Source of the DNA: RHKX01 sp041393495 | Lineage (GTDB): Bacteria > Actinomycetota > Thermoleophilia > Solirubrobacterales > 70-9 | Length of the DNA stretch: 64,000 bases | Assembly: GCA_041393495.1 (NCBI GenBank) | Contig: JAWKKA010000008.1 | Location: 72,182-136,181 of the forward strand | Direction: 5' to 3' | Shown: positions 25,723-34,884 of the stretch, piece by piece | Position numbering within the stretch: position 1 is the first letter of the stretch | How the letters are laid out: every line of letters starts with the position of its first letter | Made by a program: the position numbers and the translations under genes | Notes under the pieces: model-generated | Told to the model about the DNA's origin: nothing | The model's database searches: none | The model's input: the letters and a program-made list of their open reading frames with translations, nothing else

Positions 25723-26733
25723 GTGGCGAAGGAGGCGATCACGATCGCGGCGGCCGGACGCGAGGTCCGGCTCTCGAGCCCCGACAAGCCGTTCTTCAGC
25801 TCGACCGAGCCGCCGATCACCAAGCGCGAGCTCGCCGAGTACTACGTCGCGGTCGCCGACGCCGCGGTGATCCACCTGCGCGAGCGGCCGACGACGCTGA
25901 AGCGGTTCGTCGACGGCGCCGGCGGCGAGTTCTTCTTCCAGAAGCGGGTCCCGAAGGGCGCCCCGGACTGGCTCCAGTCGGCGACCGTCCACTTCCCGAG
26001 CGGCCGCTCCGCCACCGAGCTCTGCGCCAACGACGCCGCCCACCTCGTCTGGGCCGTCAACCTCGGCGTCATCGACTTCAACCCGTGGCCGTGCCGGCGC
26101 GCCGACCTCGACCGCCCCGACGAGCTCCGCGTCGACCTCGACCCGACGCCGGAGGCGAGCTGGGACGACGTCCGCCGGGTCGCGCTCTGCGCCCGCGACG
26201 TCCTCGCTGACCACGAGCTCACCGGCTTTCCGAAGACGAGCGGCAACCGCGGCATCCACGTCAACGTCCGGATCGCGCCGGAGTGGGGCTTCGACGACGT
26301 CCGTCGCGCCGCCCTCGCCCTCGCCCGCGAGGTCGAGCGCCGCGTCCCCAAGCTGGCGACGAGCAGGTGGTGGAAGGAGGAGCGCCACGGCGTCTTCGTC
26401 GACTACAACCAGAACGCCCGCGACCGCACCGTCGCCTCCGCCTACTCGGTCCGCCCCGTCCCCGACGCCCGCGTCTCGACGCCGCTCGACTGGGACGAGG
26501 TCGCCGACGTCGACCCCGCCGCCTTCACGCTGCGCACCGTGCCCGACCGGCTCCGCGACCATGGCGACCCCGCGGCGGCGATCGACGCGCACGCCGGCCG
26601 TCTCGACGCGCTCCTCGAGCTCGCCGCCCGCGACGAGGCCGAGGGCCTCGGCGACGCTCCCTGGCCGCCCCACTTCCGCAAGCAGAAGGGCGAGCCGAAG
26701 CGGGTCCAGCCGAGCCGGGCGAAGGAGGGTTGA
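25723..26733 (+). CDS. Stand-alone LigD-type polymerase (NHEJ primase-polymerase)
   Basis: A 336-residue protein matching the polymerase domain of LigD, an archaeo-eukaryotic primase-like enzyme that fills ends and adds ribonucleotides during non-homologous end joining. Visible motifs: the metal-binding DLDP (in LRVDLDPTPEASW, about residue 137), SGNRGIHVNVRI (about 170-181, the catalytic His) and VFVDYNQNARDRTVASAYSV (about 226-245). It lacks ligase and nuclease domains. The partner ligase is encoded convergently at 26843-27826. No ku gene is present in this window. The GTG start follows a -10 box directly. Confidence 0.9.
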   Translation: MAKEAITIAAAGREVRLSSPDKPFFSSTEPPITKRELAEYYVAVADAAVIHLRERPTTLKRFVDGAGGEFFFQKRVPKGAPDWLQSATVHFPSGRSATELCANDAAHLVWAVNLGVIDFNPWPCRRADLDRPDELRVDLDPTPEASWDDVRRVALCARDVLADHELTGFPKTSGNRGIHVNVRIAPEWGFDDVRRAALALAREVERRVPKLATSRWWKEERHGVFVDYNQNARDRTVASAYSVRPVPDARVSTPLDWDEVADVDPAAFTLRTVPDRLRDHGDPAAAIDAHAGRLDALLELAARDEAEGLGDAPWPPHFRKQKGEPKRVQPSRAKEG

Positions 26734-26773
26734 GGGCTCGGGTACCGTCCGGCTCGCGGCGACGGTGAGCTCG

Positions 26774-26803
26774 ACGAAACCCCCGCTATACGTGTGGTTT
26801 CGT
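26774..26803. terminator. Possible bidirectional terminator between polymerase and ligase genes
   Basis: An 8-bp inverted repeat (ACGAAACC and GGTTTCGT) with a 14-base loop lies midway between two convergent stops. It is unusually AT-rich for this region. Confidence 0.4.
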
Positions 26804-26842
26804 TGCCCTCGGCGATGCGAGGGCCCGGAGGCCGCCGCCCGC

Positions 26843-27826
26843 CTACTGCTCGAGCTGGTCGATCGTGCAGGCCGCCGGGTCCTTGTCCTCGCGCCAGCGG
26901 AGGATCCGGGCGCCGTGGCGGATCCGGCCGGCGCTGACGTGGTCGAAGCTGACCTCGATGACGAGCTCGGGACGCAGCGCGACCCACTCGAGGTCGCGGT
27001 CGGCGGCCCAGCGGCTCGGGTCGGCGGAGCCGCGGTCGCCGGTCTCGTACGGCGCCAGCGTCTTGACGAGCTCGCGCTTCTCGGCCGCCTTCAGGCCCGA
27101 GGTGTGGCCGACGACGCGGAGCTCAGCGCCGTCGTAGAGGCCGAGCATCAGCGAGCCGACCGTATCCGGCTCCTTGCCCGGCCGCCAGCCGGCGACGACC
27201 GCGTCGATCGTCCGCAGCCGCTTGATCTTGACCATCGCCGTGCGCTTGCCGGGCTCGTACGGCGCGTCGAGGCGCTTGGCGATCACCCCTTCGCCGGACT
27301 CGAGCCAGGGCGCCGCCGCGTCGGCCTCGAGGGTCAGCGGCGTCAGCTCGGCCGAGCCCGCGGTCCAGCCGCCCGGTCCCGCCGCTACCGCTCCGGGCGC
27401 CCCGGAGAGCAGCTCGGCGAGGGCGGCGCGGCGCTCGGCGAACGGGCGCGCCATCAGGCTCTCGCCGCCGCGGGCGAGCAGGTCGAAGGCGCGGAACCGG
27501 GCCGGCGTCTCCCGCGCGAGCCGCTCGATCCGCGAGGCCGCCGGGTGGATCCGGTTCTGCAGCGCGTCGAAGACCTCGGCGCCGGCGTCGTCGAGGATCA
27601 CGAGCTCGCCGTCGAGGACGTGCTCGCCGGCGGGCAGGTCGAGCTCGGGGAAGTAGCGGCCGAGCGGCTTGCCGCCGCGGGACTGGACGAAGGGCTCGGC
27701 GCCACCGAAGACGAGCGCCCGGAAGCCGTCGTACTTCGGCTCGTAGGCCCAGCCCTCCCCGGTCGGGATCCGCTTCGCCGCACGGGCGAGCTGCGGCTCG
27801 AGCGGCGGCTTCGGGGGCCTCGTCAC
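26843..27826 (-). CDS. ligC: ATP-dependent DNA ligase (LigC/LigD-ligase type)
   Basis: Seals nicks with ATP, probably in end-joining or gap repair. The 327-residue protein has the adenylation motif EPKYDGFRAL (about residues 28-37, nucleophile Lys), the motif FRAFDLL, EGVIAKR (motif IV) and MVKIKRLRTIDAVV (motif V), followed by an OB-fold domain. There is no N-terminal or nuclease extension, so it is of LigC length. The GTG start overlaps the stop of the upstream PLC-like gene by four bases (GTGA). The convergent neighbour is the polymerase gene, so the two halves of a LigD-like system lie tail to tail. Confidence 0.9.
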   Translation of the reverse strand: MTRPPKPPLEPQLARAAKRIPTGEGWAYEPKYDGFRALVFGGAEPFVQSRGGKPLGRYFPELDLPAGEHVLDGELVILDDAGAEVFDALQNRIHPAASRIERLARETPARFRAFDLLARGGESLMARPFAERRAALAELLSGAPGAVAAGPGGWTAGSAELTPLTLEADAAAPWLESGEGVIAKRLDAPYEPGKRTAMVKIKRLRTIDAVVAGWRPGKEPDTVGSLMLGLYDGAELRVVGHTSGLKAAEKRELVKTLAPYETGDRGSADPSRWAADRDLEWVALRPELVIEVSFDHVSAGRIRHGARILRWREDKDPAACTIDQLEQ

Positions 27827-30006
27827 CGGAGCGTCCTCACCGCCGGCTCCTCGTCGGCCGGGATCCCGTTCAGCGCCTTCGCGACGCCGATCACGTCGCC
27901 CTCGTTGTAGTAGTCGACGGCGATCAGGTTCGGCTCCATCCCGCGCACGCGCCGGCAGGTCTCGGCGCGCGGGTCGAGGACGTCGAAGGCGTTGATCTCG
28001 CCCTGCAGGGCCGGGTCGCGGGGCACCTTCTCGATCCAGTTGTTGATCTGAAAGAGCGGGTTGTCGGGGTCGCCGCGGTTGTCGCGGCAGCTCTGCCGGC
28101 CGGTGATGTCAGCGACGGTGTTGAACGTGTACGGCGTCTCCTGGATCCAGTCGAACGCCGACAGGTACCAGGGGAACTCGCCGTCGCCGTTGTCGTCCTC
28201 GGCGAAGATCAACAGCCGCTTGTCGCGTTCGATCAGCTGCCCGAGCGTCGGCGGGACCGTGTCGTGGGCCGGCGCGTAGGCGTAATGGACCAGCCCGGCC
28301 CGCTGGATCGCCTGCGCGATCACCGCCGGGTCGACGTAGTCCTCGATGACGATCACGAGGAGCTCGTCGGGGTGGGTGCGCAGCCAACCGCTGATCTTGG
28401 CGAGCGCCGGGTCGAGCTTCGTGGCGCCGAGCTCGCAGAGGACGTGGCAGAGGTAGGGCTGGGCGTCACCATGCGGCTCGTCCCCGAACGCCAGCCTGCC
28501 GACCAGGTCCTCGGCCCGCTGGACGGTGTCGGCGCCGAGCTCGTCGACGACCTCCTGGCGGGTCTTGTCCTCGCGGGCGAGGTCGGTGATGACGCCGCCG
28601 AAGCTGCGCTCGGCGCCGCGCCCGCGGGGGATCCCCCAGTGCGCGTCGATGAGCAGCCCGCGGATCCCGTCGTCGAGCTGGCGGGTGATCCCGTAGCGCT
28701 GGTTGGGCAGGAACCAGCCGGGCTCGGCGGCCGCCGACATCGAGTTGTGCGTCGCCGGGATCGTCACCTGATCGATCCGCTTGTGGCAGAGCTGCGGGTA
28801 GCCGTTGCAGGCCTCGGGCGGGCCCGGCGGTCGCGCCTGCGAACGCTTGTCGGCGCCGAGGGCGAGGACGACGACGACCGCACCGGCGACGACGGCCGCC
28901 GCGCCCGCCAGCCGCATCGGCGCGAGCCGGCGCGAGCCGGCGCTCGACTCGCCGGCGGGGACGACCGGGGCGATGATCGCGAGCACCTCGACGATCGCCA
29001 CATAGATCAGCCACGCCCCGGCGGCGACCGCGGCGAGCTGCAGCGACAGGGTCGGCTCGAAGACGAACAGCAGGCCGGCGAGCCCGATCGCGACGCCGCG
29101 CAGGACGCCGAAGAGCGGCCGCCGGGGGTGGCGACGGGCGAGCTCGGCCGCCCGGGTCAGGGGGCGCAAGGGATCGACCTCGCCGTCGTCGAAGCGGGCG
29201 GCGGCGGCGAGGATCAGGGCCAGCAGGCCGAGCGAGACCGTCCACCAGGTCAGGTCGCCGAGCACGGCCCCCCACGCGGCGGAAGCGGCGTCGCGGATCA
29301 GCGGGTCGGCGATCTCGGCCAGCGCCAGGGCCTTGCCGGCGACCAGGACGATCAGGCCGACGACGGCGGCGACCGCGACCGCCAGCGCGGCCCGCTGGAC
29401 GGCGGTGCGCCGGATCGGCGCCACGAGCACCGAGAGGGCGAGCAGCAGCAGCGCCACGAACGGCAAAACGACCCCGAGGACGTCGACCTCGTGGACCCAG
29501 CGGATCGGGGTGATCGTGATCCGGCTGCCGAGGATCGCCGCCTTGACGTCGTTGACCTCCCTCGGCAGCGACTTGCGGACCTCGGGGTTGAGGGCGTCGA
29601 GGGCCTTGGCGGCGATGACCGTCGCGTCGGTGAGGTTGAGCAGCAGCGTGTTCGGGGAGCGGTTCGCGAGCTTGGCGTCGATCGAGCGGACCGCCTCGGC
29701 GAATGCCGCCTTGGCCGGTGGCGTGCCGAGCGCCGAGACGACGATCGACTCGACCAGCGGCCGGGCGTTGACGAGCTCGCCGGACCCCGAGTCGACGATC
29801 CCGTCGACGATCGGCTGCGCGATCGCCAGCCGCGTCCGCTCGTCGGCGAGGGCGTCCTTCGCGCGCTCGGCGAGGCTGTCGGGGGTGAAGATCTCCTGCC
29901 GCGCGTAGAGGAGGAAGCCGCCGATCAGGCCGACGGCCGCGCCGAGCACGGCGAGGGCGATCGACGCCCCGCGGCTGCGGAGCGATCTGCGGCCCGGCTC
30001 TGCCAT
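27823..30006 (-). CDS. Multi-helix membrane protein with PI-PLC-like phosphodiesterase domain
   Basis: A 727-residue protein of unusual architecture. It has an N-terminal helix (about residues 12-33), an outside domain of about 150 residues, then seven or so membrane helices between about 185 and 400. After a proline-rich linker a PLC-like X domain follows: PATHNSMSAA (catalytic His), GIRGLLIDAHWG, LCHVLCELG, ELLVIVIEDYV and LLIFAEDDNG. Bacterial PLC-like enzymes cut phosphatidylinositol or similar phosphodiesters; the substrate here is unknown. The catalytic domain would lie outside the cell. ATG 30006 is chosen. It is the first gene of an operon whose second gene is the DNA ligase, an unexplained pairing. 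Confidence 0.75.
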   Translation of the reverse strand: MAEPGRRSLRSRGASIALAVLGAAVGLIGGFLLYARQEIFTPDSLAERAKDALADERTRLAIAQPIVDGIVDSGSGELVNARPLVESIVVSALGTPPAKAAFAEAVRSIDAKLANRSPNTLLLNLTDATVIAAKALDALNPEVRKSLPREVNDVKAAILGSRITITPIRWVHEVDVLGVVLPFVALLLLALSVLVAPIRRTAVQRAALAVAVAAVVGLIVLVAGKALALAEIADPLIRDAASAAWGAVLGDLTWWTVSLGLLALILAAAARFDDGEVDPLRPLTRAAELARRHPRRPLFGVLRGVAIGLAGLLFVFEPTLSLQLAAVAAGAWLIYVAIVEVLAIIAPVVPAGESSAGSRRLAPMRLAGAAAVVAGAVVVVLALGADKRSQARPPGPPEACNGYPQLCHKRIDQVTIPATHNSMSAAAEPGWFLPNQRYGITRQLDDGIRGLLIDAHWGIPRGRGAERSFGGVITDLAREDKTRQEVVDELGADTVQRAEDLVGRLAFGDEPHGDAQPYLCHVLCELGATKLDPALAKISGWLRTHPDELLVIVIEDYVDPAVIAQAIQRAGLVHYAYAPAHDTVPPTLGQLIERDKRLLIFAEDDNGDGEFPWYLSAFDWIQETPYTFNTVADITGRQSCRDNRGDPDNPLFQINNWIEKVPRDPALQGEINAFDVLDPRAETCRRVRGMEPNLIAVDYYNEGDVIGVAKALNGIPADEEPAVRTLR

Positions 30007-30044
30007 CACCACGATTGAACCAGCGCCGGCGGCGAGCCGCGCTC

Positions 30045-30050
30045 TACGGT
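30045..30050 (+). promoter_or_regulatory. -10 box (TACGGT) of lhgO
   Basis: TACGGT ends eight bases before ATG 30059. Confidence 0.5.
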
Positions 30051-30058
30051 TGCCGGCG

Positions 30059-31276
30059 ATGACCGCAGCCGTGCCAGCGAGCGCCGACATCTGCGTCATC
30101 GGCGGCGGCATCGTCGGGATCGCCACCGCCCGCGAGCTGCAGCTCCGCCACCCGGGCGCCACCGTCGCCGTCCTCGAGCGCGAGCCCGACCTCGCCGCCC
30201 ACCAGAGCGGCCACTCCAGCGGCGTCATCCACTCCGGCGTCTACTACGCGCCGGGCTCGCTGAAGGCGCGACTCTGCGTCAGCGGCGCCGCCCGCCTCTA
30301 CGACTACTGCGCCGCCCGCGGGATCACGGCGGAGCGCGCCGGCAAGCTGATCGTCGCCACCCGCGAGAGCGAGCTCGGCCGGCTCGCCGAGCTCGAGCGC
30401 CGCGGCGCCGCCAACGGGGTGCCGGGGCTGCGCCGGGTCGGGCCCGACGAGCTGCGCGCGATCGAGCCGCACGCGCGCGGGATCGCGGCGCTGCACTCGC
30501 CGGCGACCGGCGTCGTCGACTTCCGCGCGGTGACGGGGGCGCTCGCCGCCGACCTCACCGCCGCCGGCGGTCGGATCGCCACCGGCTGCGCGGTCCACGA
30601 CCTCGTCGCCGGCCCCCGCTCGGTGAGCGTCCGCCACTCGGGCGGGCGCACCGAGGCCGGTGCGGTGGCGCTCTGCGCCGGAGCGTGGGCGGACCGGCTC
30701 GCCGTCGCCGCCGGAGCCGATCCGGACCCGCGGGTGGTGCCGTTCCGCGGCGCCTACCTGCGGCTCCGGCCCGGGCGCGCGCAGCTGGTCCGGGCGAGCA
30801 TCTACCCGGTCCCCGACCCGGAGCTGCCGTTTCTCGGCGTCCACCTGACCCGCGAGCCGGACGGCACCGTCCTGATCGGCCCGACGGCGCTGCTCGTCGG
30901 CGCCCGCGACGCCTACCGGCTCCGCCGGGTCGTGCCGCGCGACCTCGCCGCGAGCCTGCTCTGGCCGGGGACGTGGCGGATGATGCGACGGTTCTGGCGG
31001 ACCGGGGCGAGCGAGCTCGCCCACGCGCTCAGCGTCCGCTCGCTCGTCGCCGCGGCGCGCCGCTACGTGCCGGAGCTGCGCCGCGAGGACGTCGAGCGCT
31101 GCGACCGGGCCGGGGTGCGGGCGCAGGCGGTCGGCCGCGACGGCACGCTCGTCGACGACTTCGTCGTCTCGGTCACCGGGCGCGCCGTCCACGTCCGCAA
31201 CGCCCCCTCCCCCGCCGCGACCGCGAGCCTCGCCCTCGCCGAGCTGATCGCCGACCGGCTCGAGGCGGTGTCTTGA
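30059..31276 (+). CDS. lhgO: L-2-hydroxyglutarate oxidase/dehydrogenase
   Basis: FAD enzyme that oxidises L-2-hydroxyglutarate to 2-oxoglutarate, a metabolite-repair reaction feeding electrons to the respiratory chain or to oxygen. The 405-residue protein begins with an FAD-binding Rossmann motif (ICVIGGGIVGIATARELQLR, about 11-30). The LhgO/YgaF signatures HQSGHSSGVIHSGVYY (about 54-69) and GWADRLA-type NAD-free oxidase segments follow (ALCAGAWADRLA). ATG 30059 lies eight bases after a TACGGT -10 box. It is divergent from the PLC-like gene. Confidence 0.92.
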   Translation: MTAAVPASADICVIGGGIVGIATARELQLRHPGATVAVLEREPDLAAHQSGHSSGVIHSGVYYAPGSLKARLCVSGAARLYDYCAARGITAERAGKLIVATRESELGRLAELERRGAANGVPGLRRVGPDELRAIEPHARGIAALHSPATGVVDFRAVTGALAADLTAAGGRIATGCAVHDLVAGPRSVSVRHSGGRTEAGAVALCAGAWADRLAVAAGADPDPRVVPFRGAYLRLRPGRAQLVRASIYPVPDPELPFLGVHLTREPDGTVLIGPTALLVGARDAYRLRRVVPRDLAASLLWPGTWRMMRRFWRTGASELAHALSVRSLVAAARRYVPELRREDVERCDRAGVRAQAVGRDGTLVDDFVVSVTGRAVHVRNAPSPAATASLALAELIADRLEAVS

Positions 31277-31369
31277 CCGGCGCCGACGGGACCGGCAGGG
31301 CGAGTGCTAGCCACCGCGAAGGCGAACGCGACCCACCGACGAGACGAGCGCGACCCACGTTGAAGGCAG

Positions 31370-31415
31370 CGCTGGGGCGAACGTTGGCGGATATCCGCCG
31401 ACGGCCACCCCAGCG
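31370..31415. repeat. 46-bp palindromic element, copy A
   Basis: CGCTGGGG and CCCCAGCG termini enclose 30 bases. The interior has its own perfect 14-bp palindrome (GGCGGATATCCGCC, 31386-31399). It lies between the convergent lhgO and FKBP genes. The rest of the 31277-31532 gap holds no gene. Confidence 0.75.
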
Positions 31416-31532
31416 GCACTCCGGCGGCCGACATCTCGGCCTTCGGCCCTACCGCCGACGCGAGCCCCTGGGACGCCGAGGTGACGCCGGGGTGCAACGA
31501 CGCGGATGCATTGAGCAGGTCGGGTGCTCCCC

Positions 31533-32066
31533 TCAGCCCGGCTGCACGTCGAGCAGGTCGATGACGAAGACCAGCGTCGCGTTCGGGCCGATTGTCGGCG
31601 GCTGCCCCTGGGTGCCGTAGGCGAGGTCGGGCGGGACGATCAGCTCGCGGCGGCCGCCGACCCGCATGCCCTCGACCCCCTGGTCCCAGCCGGGGATCAC
31701 GTTCCCGGCGCCGAGTTGGAAGCTGAACGGCTTGCCGCTGTCCCAGGAGGCGTCGAACTGCTTGCCGGTCGAGTAATCGACGCCGACGTACTGGACCTTG
31801 ACCGTGTCGCCCTGCTCGGCGGTCGCGCCGTCGCCGGTGACGATGTCGTTGCTGACGAGGTCGGCCGGCGGCGGCCCCGAGGGGACCTCGATCGTCGGCT
31901 TGCTGCCGAGCTCGCCGGTGACGGTCCCGGTGTCGGCGTCGCCGCCGCCCCCGCGGGCGATGAGGACGATCGCGACGACGATCGCGAGCAGGACCGCGGC
32001 TCCCGCCAGCACCCTCGTGGCATGCGGGGAGCGCGCCGTCGGATCGTCGGCTCCGGGATCGGCCAT
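31533..32066 (-). CDS. FKBP-type peptidyl-prolyl cis-trans isomerase, membrane-anchored
   Basis: Folding helper that isomerises Xaa-Pro bonds outside the membrane. The 177-residue protein has one N-terminal membrane helix (about residues 17-37) and a single FKBP domain (about 85-177). The domain has family residues VQYVGVDYSTGKQFDASWD, VIPGWDQGVEGMRVGGRREL and PPDLAYG. Active-site Tyr, Asp, Phe and Trp equivalents are present. The stop of the TrpB2 gene lies four bases upstream of this gene's ATG, so they share a transcript. Confidence 0.92.
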   Translation of the reverse strand: MADPGADDPTARSPHATRVLAGAAVLLAIVVAIVLIARGGGGDADTGTVTGELGSKPTIEVPSGPPPADLVSNDIVTGDGATAEQGDTVKVQYVGVDYSTGKQFDASWDSGKPFSFQLGAGNVIPGWDQGVEGMRVGGRRELIVPPDLAYGTQGQPPTIGPNATLVFVIDLLDVQPG

Positions 32067-32069
32067 CTA

Positions 32070-33431
32070 CTAGGCGACCGACGGGGTCTCGGGCAGGCGC
32101 GCGAGCGCCGCCTCCATGTCCGCCTCGGAGAACTCGAGGTCGGTGAGCTCGCCGCGGTGATAGGCGTCGTAGGCGGACATGTCGAAGTGGCCGTGACCGG
32201 AGAGGTTGAAGAGGATCACCCGCTCCTCGCCCGCCTGCTTCGCCGCCTCGGCCTCGTCGATCGCGGCGCGGATCGCGTGCGCGGCCTCGGGCGCCGGGAT
32301 GATCCCCTCGGCGCCGGCGAAGCGGACCGCCGCCTCGAACGCGCTCGTCTGCGCGACGGCGACCGCCTCGACGGCGCCCGCCTTGACGAGCGCGCTGACC
32401 AGCGGCGAGTCGCCGTGGTAGCGGAGCCCGCCGGAGTGCAGCTCGGGCGGCACGAAATCGTGGCCGAGCGTGTACATCGGCATCAGCGGCGTCATCCCGA
32501 CCGTGTCGCCGAAGTCGTAGCGGTACTCGCCCCGGGTCAGGGTCGGGCAGGCCGAGGGCTCGGCGGCGACGAACCGCGTCTCGCCACCCTCGCGGAACCG
32601 GCGGCGCAGGAACGGGAAGGCGACCCCGGCGAAGTTGGAGCCGCCGCCGACGCAGCCGATCACGACGTCGGGGTACTCGCCGGCCAGCTCGAGCTGCTCG
32701 ATGCACTCCTGGCCGATCACCGTCTGGTGCAGGCAGACGTGGTTGAGGACCGAGCCGAGCGCGTAGTTGGTGTCCTCGGCCCCGGCGGCGACTTCGACGG
32801 CCTCGGAGATCGCGATCCCGAGGCTGCCGGTCGGATGCGACGCCTGCGAGCGCCCCGCCTCGGTCAGATCCGAGGGGCTGCGGTGGATGGTGGCGCCCCA
32901 GGTCTCGATCATCGCCCGCCGGTACGGCTTCTGGTCGTAGCTGACGCCGACCATGAAGACCTCGCATTCGAGGCCGAACAGCTCGCAGGCGAGCGCCAGG
33001 CTGCTCCCCCACTGGCCGGCGCCGGTCTCGGTGACGAGCTTGCGGGTGCCGGCCTCGCGGTTGTAGTAGGCCTGCGGGACCGCCGAGTTCGGCTTGTGCG
33101 AGCCGGCCGGCGAGACGCCCTCGTACTTGTAGTAGATGTGGGCGGGGGTGTCGAGCACCTTCTCGAGCCGGCGCGCGCGGAACAGCGGCGTCGGCCGCCA
33201 CAGCGCGTAGATCTCGCGGACCTCGTCGGGGATCTCGATCTCGGGCTCGCCCGAGACCTCCTGCTCGATCAGCGCCATCGGGAAGATCGGCGCGAGGTCG
33301 GGCGGGCCGGCCGGCTCCATCGTCGCCGGGCTGAGCGGCGGCAGCGGCTCGCCGGGCAGATCGGGCATCAGGTTGACCCAGCGGGTCGGGATCCGGTCCT
33401 CGGGCAGCGTGTACTTGGTCGTCTCGCTCAT
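32070..33431 (-). CDS. trpB2: TrpB2-type tryptophan synthase beta-like enzyme
   Basis: PLP enzyme that joins indole and serine (or a phosphoserine-like donor) to give tryptophan. At 453 residues, with an N-terminal extension (PTRWVNLMPDLPGEPLPPL) and the motifs RPTPLFRA, the PLP lysine in SHKPNSA (about residue 108) and ETGAGQWGSSLAL, it belongs to the TrpB2 class. That class does not depend on TrpA as classical TrpB does. The phosphate-binding GGGSNFAG loop is clear. No other trp gene is nearby, which is usual for TrpB2. A GGAGAG ribosome site precedes the ATG. Confidence 0.92.
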   Translation of the reverse strand: MSETTKYTLPEDRIPTRWVNLMPDLPGEPLPPLSPATMEPAGPPDLAPIFPMALIEQEVSGEPEIEIPDEVREIYALWRPTPLFRARRLEKVLDTPAHIYYKYEGVSPAGSHKPNSAVPQAYYNREAGTRKLVTETGAGQWGSSLALACELFGLECEVFMVGVSYDQKPYRRAMIETWGATIHRSPSDLTEAGRSQASHPTGSLGIAISEAVEVAAGAEDTNYALGSVLNHVCLHQTVIGQECIEQLELAGEYPDVVIGCVGGGSNFAGVAFPFLRRRFREGGETRFVAAEPSACPTLTRGEYRYDFGDTVGMTPLMPMYTLGHDFVPPELHSGGLRYHGDSPLVSALVKAGAVEAVAVAQTSAFEAAVRFAGAEGIIPAPEAAHAIRAAIDEAEAAKQAGEERVILFNLSGHGHFDMSAYDAYHRGELTDLEFSEADMEAALARLPETPSVA

Positions 33432-33444
33432 CGCTTCTCTCCGT

Positions 33445-34173
33445 TCAGCCGCCGAGCAGCTTGCCGAGACCGCTCGCCGCGCCGCCGCCGCCCGAGCCGC
33501 CGGACGCCGTCGATGTGACCCGCCCCTCCGACGGCTGGATCAGGAGCCACCCCGTGCCGGAGAAGCTGAGCTGGACGGTCTCGCCGGAGCCGCGCCCGAT
33601 CAGCGTCTTCATGTTCACGTCCGCCTTCACCGACGAGGTCAGGCCGCTCGACCAGGTGATCGCCGCCTGCGGGTCGGCGAAGGTCGACTCGCCGTCGATC
33701 TCGAGCAGGATCGGCGGGCCGTCGGAGATGATCGCGACGAACCCGGTCCCGGACAGGTGCATGTTGTAGAGGCCGCCGCCGATCATCCCCGAGACGCCCT
33801 CGACCCGCTTGATGTCCCAGTCGATGCCGTCCTCGAATGCGAGGACGTTGGCGCCATTGGCGGTGATCGCCTCGCCGTCCAGCCGGAGCAGCTGGATCTC
33901 CTGGGCGAGGTCGGCGAGGAAGACCTCGCCGGTGCCGGAGACCTTCATCAGGTCGGTCCCCTCGCCGGTCATCGCCTTCTTCATGAACTTCGTCATGCCG
34001 CCGCTGCCGGCGTGCTCGAACTTGACATCGCCCTGGTGGGCGACCATCGAGCCGAGCTTCGCCTGGATCGTGGCGTCGGCGAGCTCGACCTTGAGCATCT
34101 TCGAGTTCTGCAGCGAGAACGATCCCTGCCCCTCGGTCTCCTTCAGCCCCGCCAGCGACTGCTCCAGCGACAT
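33445..34173 (-). CDS. AIM24 family protein
   Basis: A 242-residue protein of the AIM24 (DUF124) beta-sandwich family, with repeats such as HLSGTGFVAII and VKVSGTGEVFL-like strands and a Gly/Ser-rich C-terminal tail. Bacterial members have no established function; the yeast member is mitochondrial. Start is ATG 34173 (MSLEQSLAGLKE), preceded by a clear GGAGG site, not the longer frame upstream. It is 13 bases upstream of the TrpB2 gene on the same strand. Confidence 0.85.
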   Translation of the reverse strand: MSLEQSLAGLKETEGQGSFSLQNSKMLKVELADATIQAKLGSMVAHQGDVKFEHAGSGGMTKFMKKAMTGEGTDLMKVSGTGEVFLADLAQEIQLLRLDGEAITANGANVLAFEDGIDWDIKRVEGVSGMIGGGLYNMHLSGTGFVAIISDGPPILLEIDGESTFADPQAAITWSSGLTSSVKADVNMKTLIGRGSGETVQLSFSGTGWLLIQPSEGRVTSTASGGSGGGGAASGLGKLLGG

Positions 34174-34245
34174 CGATGAACCTCCATCGTCGAATTGACC
34201 GCGCCAGCCTAGTCGCTGCCGGCGCAAGGAGCGGGCGCGGACCCG

Positions 34246-34842
34246 TCACGGGCTGCGGCCGCTGCCCCGGTAATGGGCGCGCAGGCGCATCCAGCCCGGC
34301 CGGACCACCTTCTTCCAGAGCAGCAGGAGGAGCAGCGAGCCGGTGATCAGGCAGAGCGCGGCGATCAGCGCCGCCAGCTCCGGGTACTCGATCGCCAGCA
34401 CGGTGACGACGGCGACAGCGCCGTCCTCGGCGAGGCTGACGAGGACGTTCGACGCCGGCTCCGGCGAGGTGTTGACGCCGAGCCGGAGGCCCGCCTTGAC
34501 GCAGTGGCTCGCCAGCGCCGTGATCCCGGCGACGCCGCCGCCGAGCGCCTCCTCGATCCCATCGACACCGCTCTCGCCCGCGAACGAGAAGCCGATGACC
34601 GCGCCGATCAGCGGCCGGACGACGGTATGGACGCTGTCCCATGCCGAGTCGAGATAGGGCACCTTGTCGGTGACGAACTCGACGACGAACATCGCCGCCG
34701 AGAGGTAGAGGACCCAATCGGCGTCGAACCCGTCCGGCACATCGCCGACCCCGGCCCGCGCGAGCAACGCGAGCACGAGCACGGTCGCGTACGAGTTGAT
34801 CCCCGACGTCCACCCGGTCGAGAAGATCGTGGCGACGTCCAC
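34246..34842 (-). CDS. DUF4126 family membrane protein
   Basis: A 198-residue membrane protein. The opening WTSGINSYATVLVLALLARAG (about residues 10-30) and the DKVPYLDSAWDSVHTVVRPL segment (about 59-78) are typical of DUF4126. Around five helices are visible, with a basic C-terminus. Function unknown. Start is GTG 34842, six bases after a TAGGGT -10 box. Confidence 0.85.
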   Translation of the reverse strand: MDVATIFSTGWTSGINSYATVLVLALLARAGVGDVPDGFDADWVLYLSAAMFVVEFVTDKVPYLDSAWDSVHTVVRPLIGAVIGFSFAGESGVDGIEEALGGGVAGITALASHCVKAGLRLGVNTSPEPASNVLVSLAEDGAVAVVTVLAIEYPELAALIAALCLITGSLLLLLLWKKVVRPGWMRLRAHYRGSGRSP

Positions 34843-34848
34843 GCGCGG

Positions 34849-34854
34849 ACCCTA
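34849..34854 (-). promoter_or_regulatory. -10 box (TAGGGT) of the DUF4126 gene
   Basis: TAGGGT ends six bases before GTG 34842. Confidence 0.5.
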
Positions 34855-34884
34855 ACCGGGCGGAGCGGGCTCCCGCCGGGCGGG

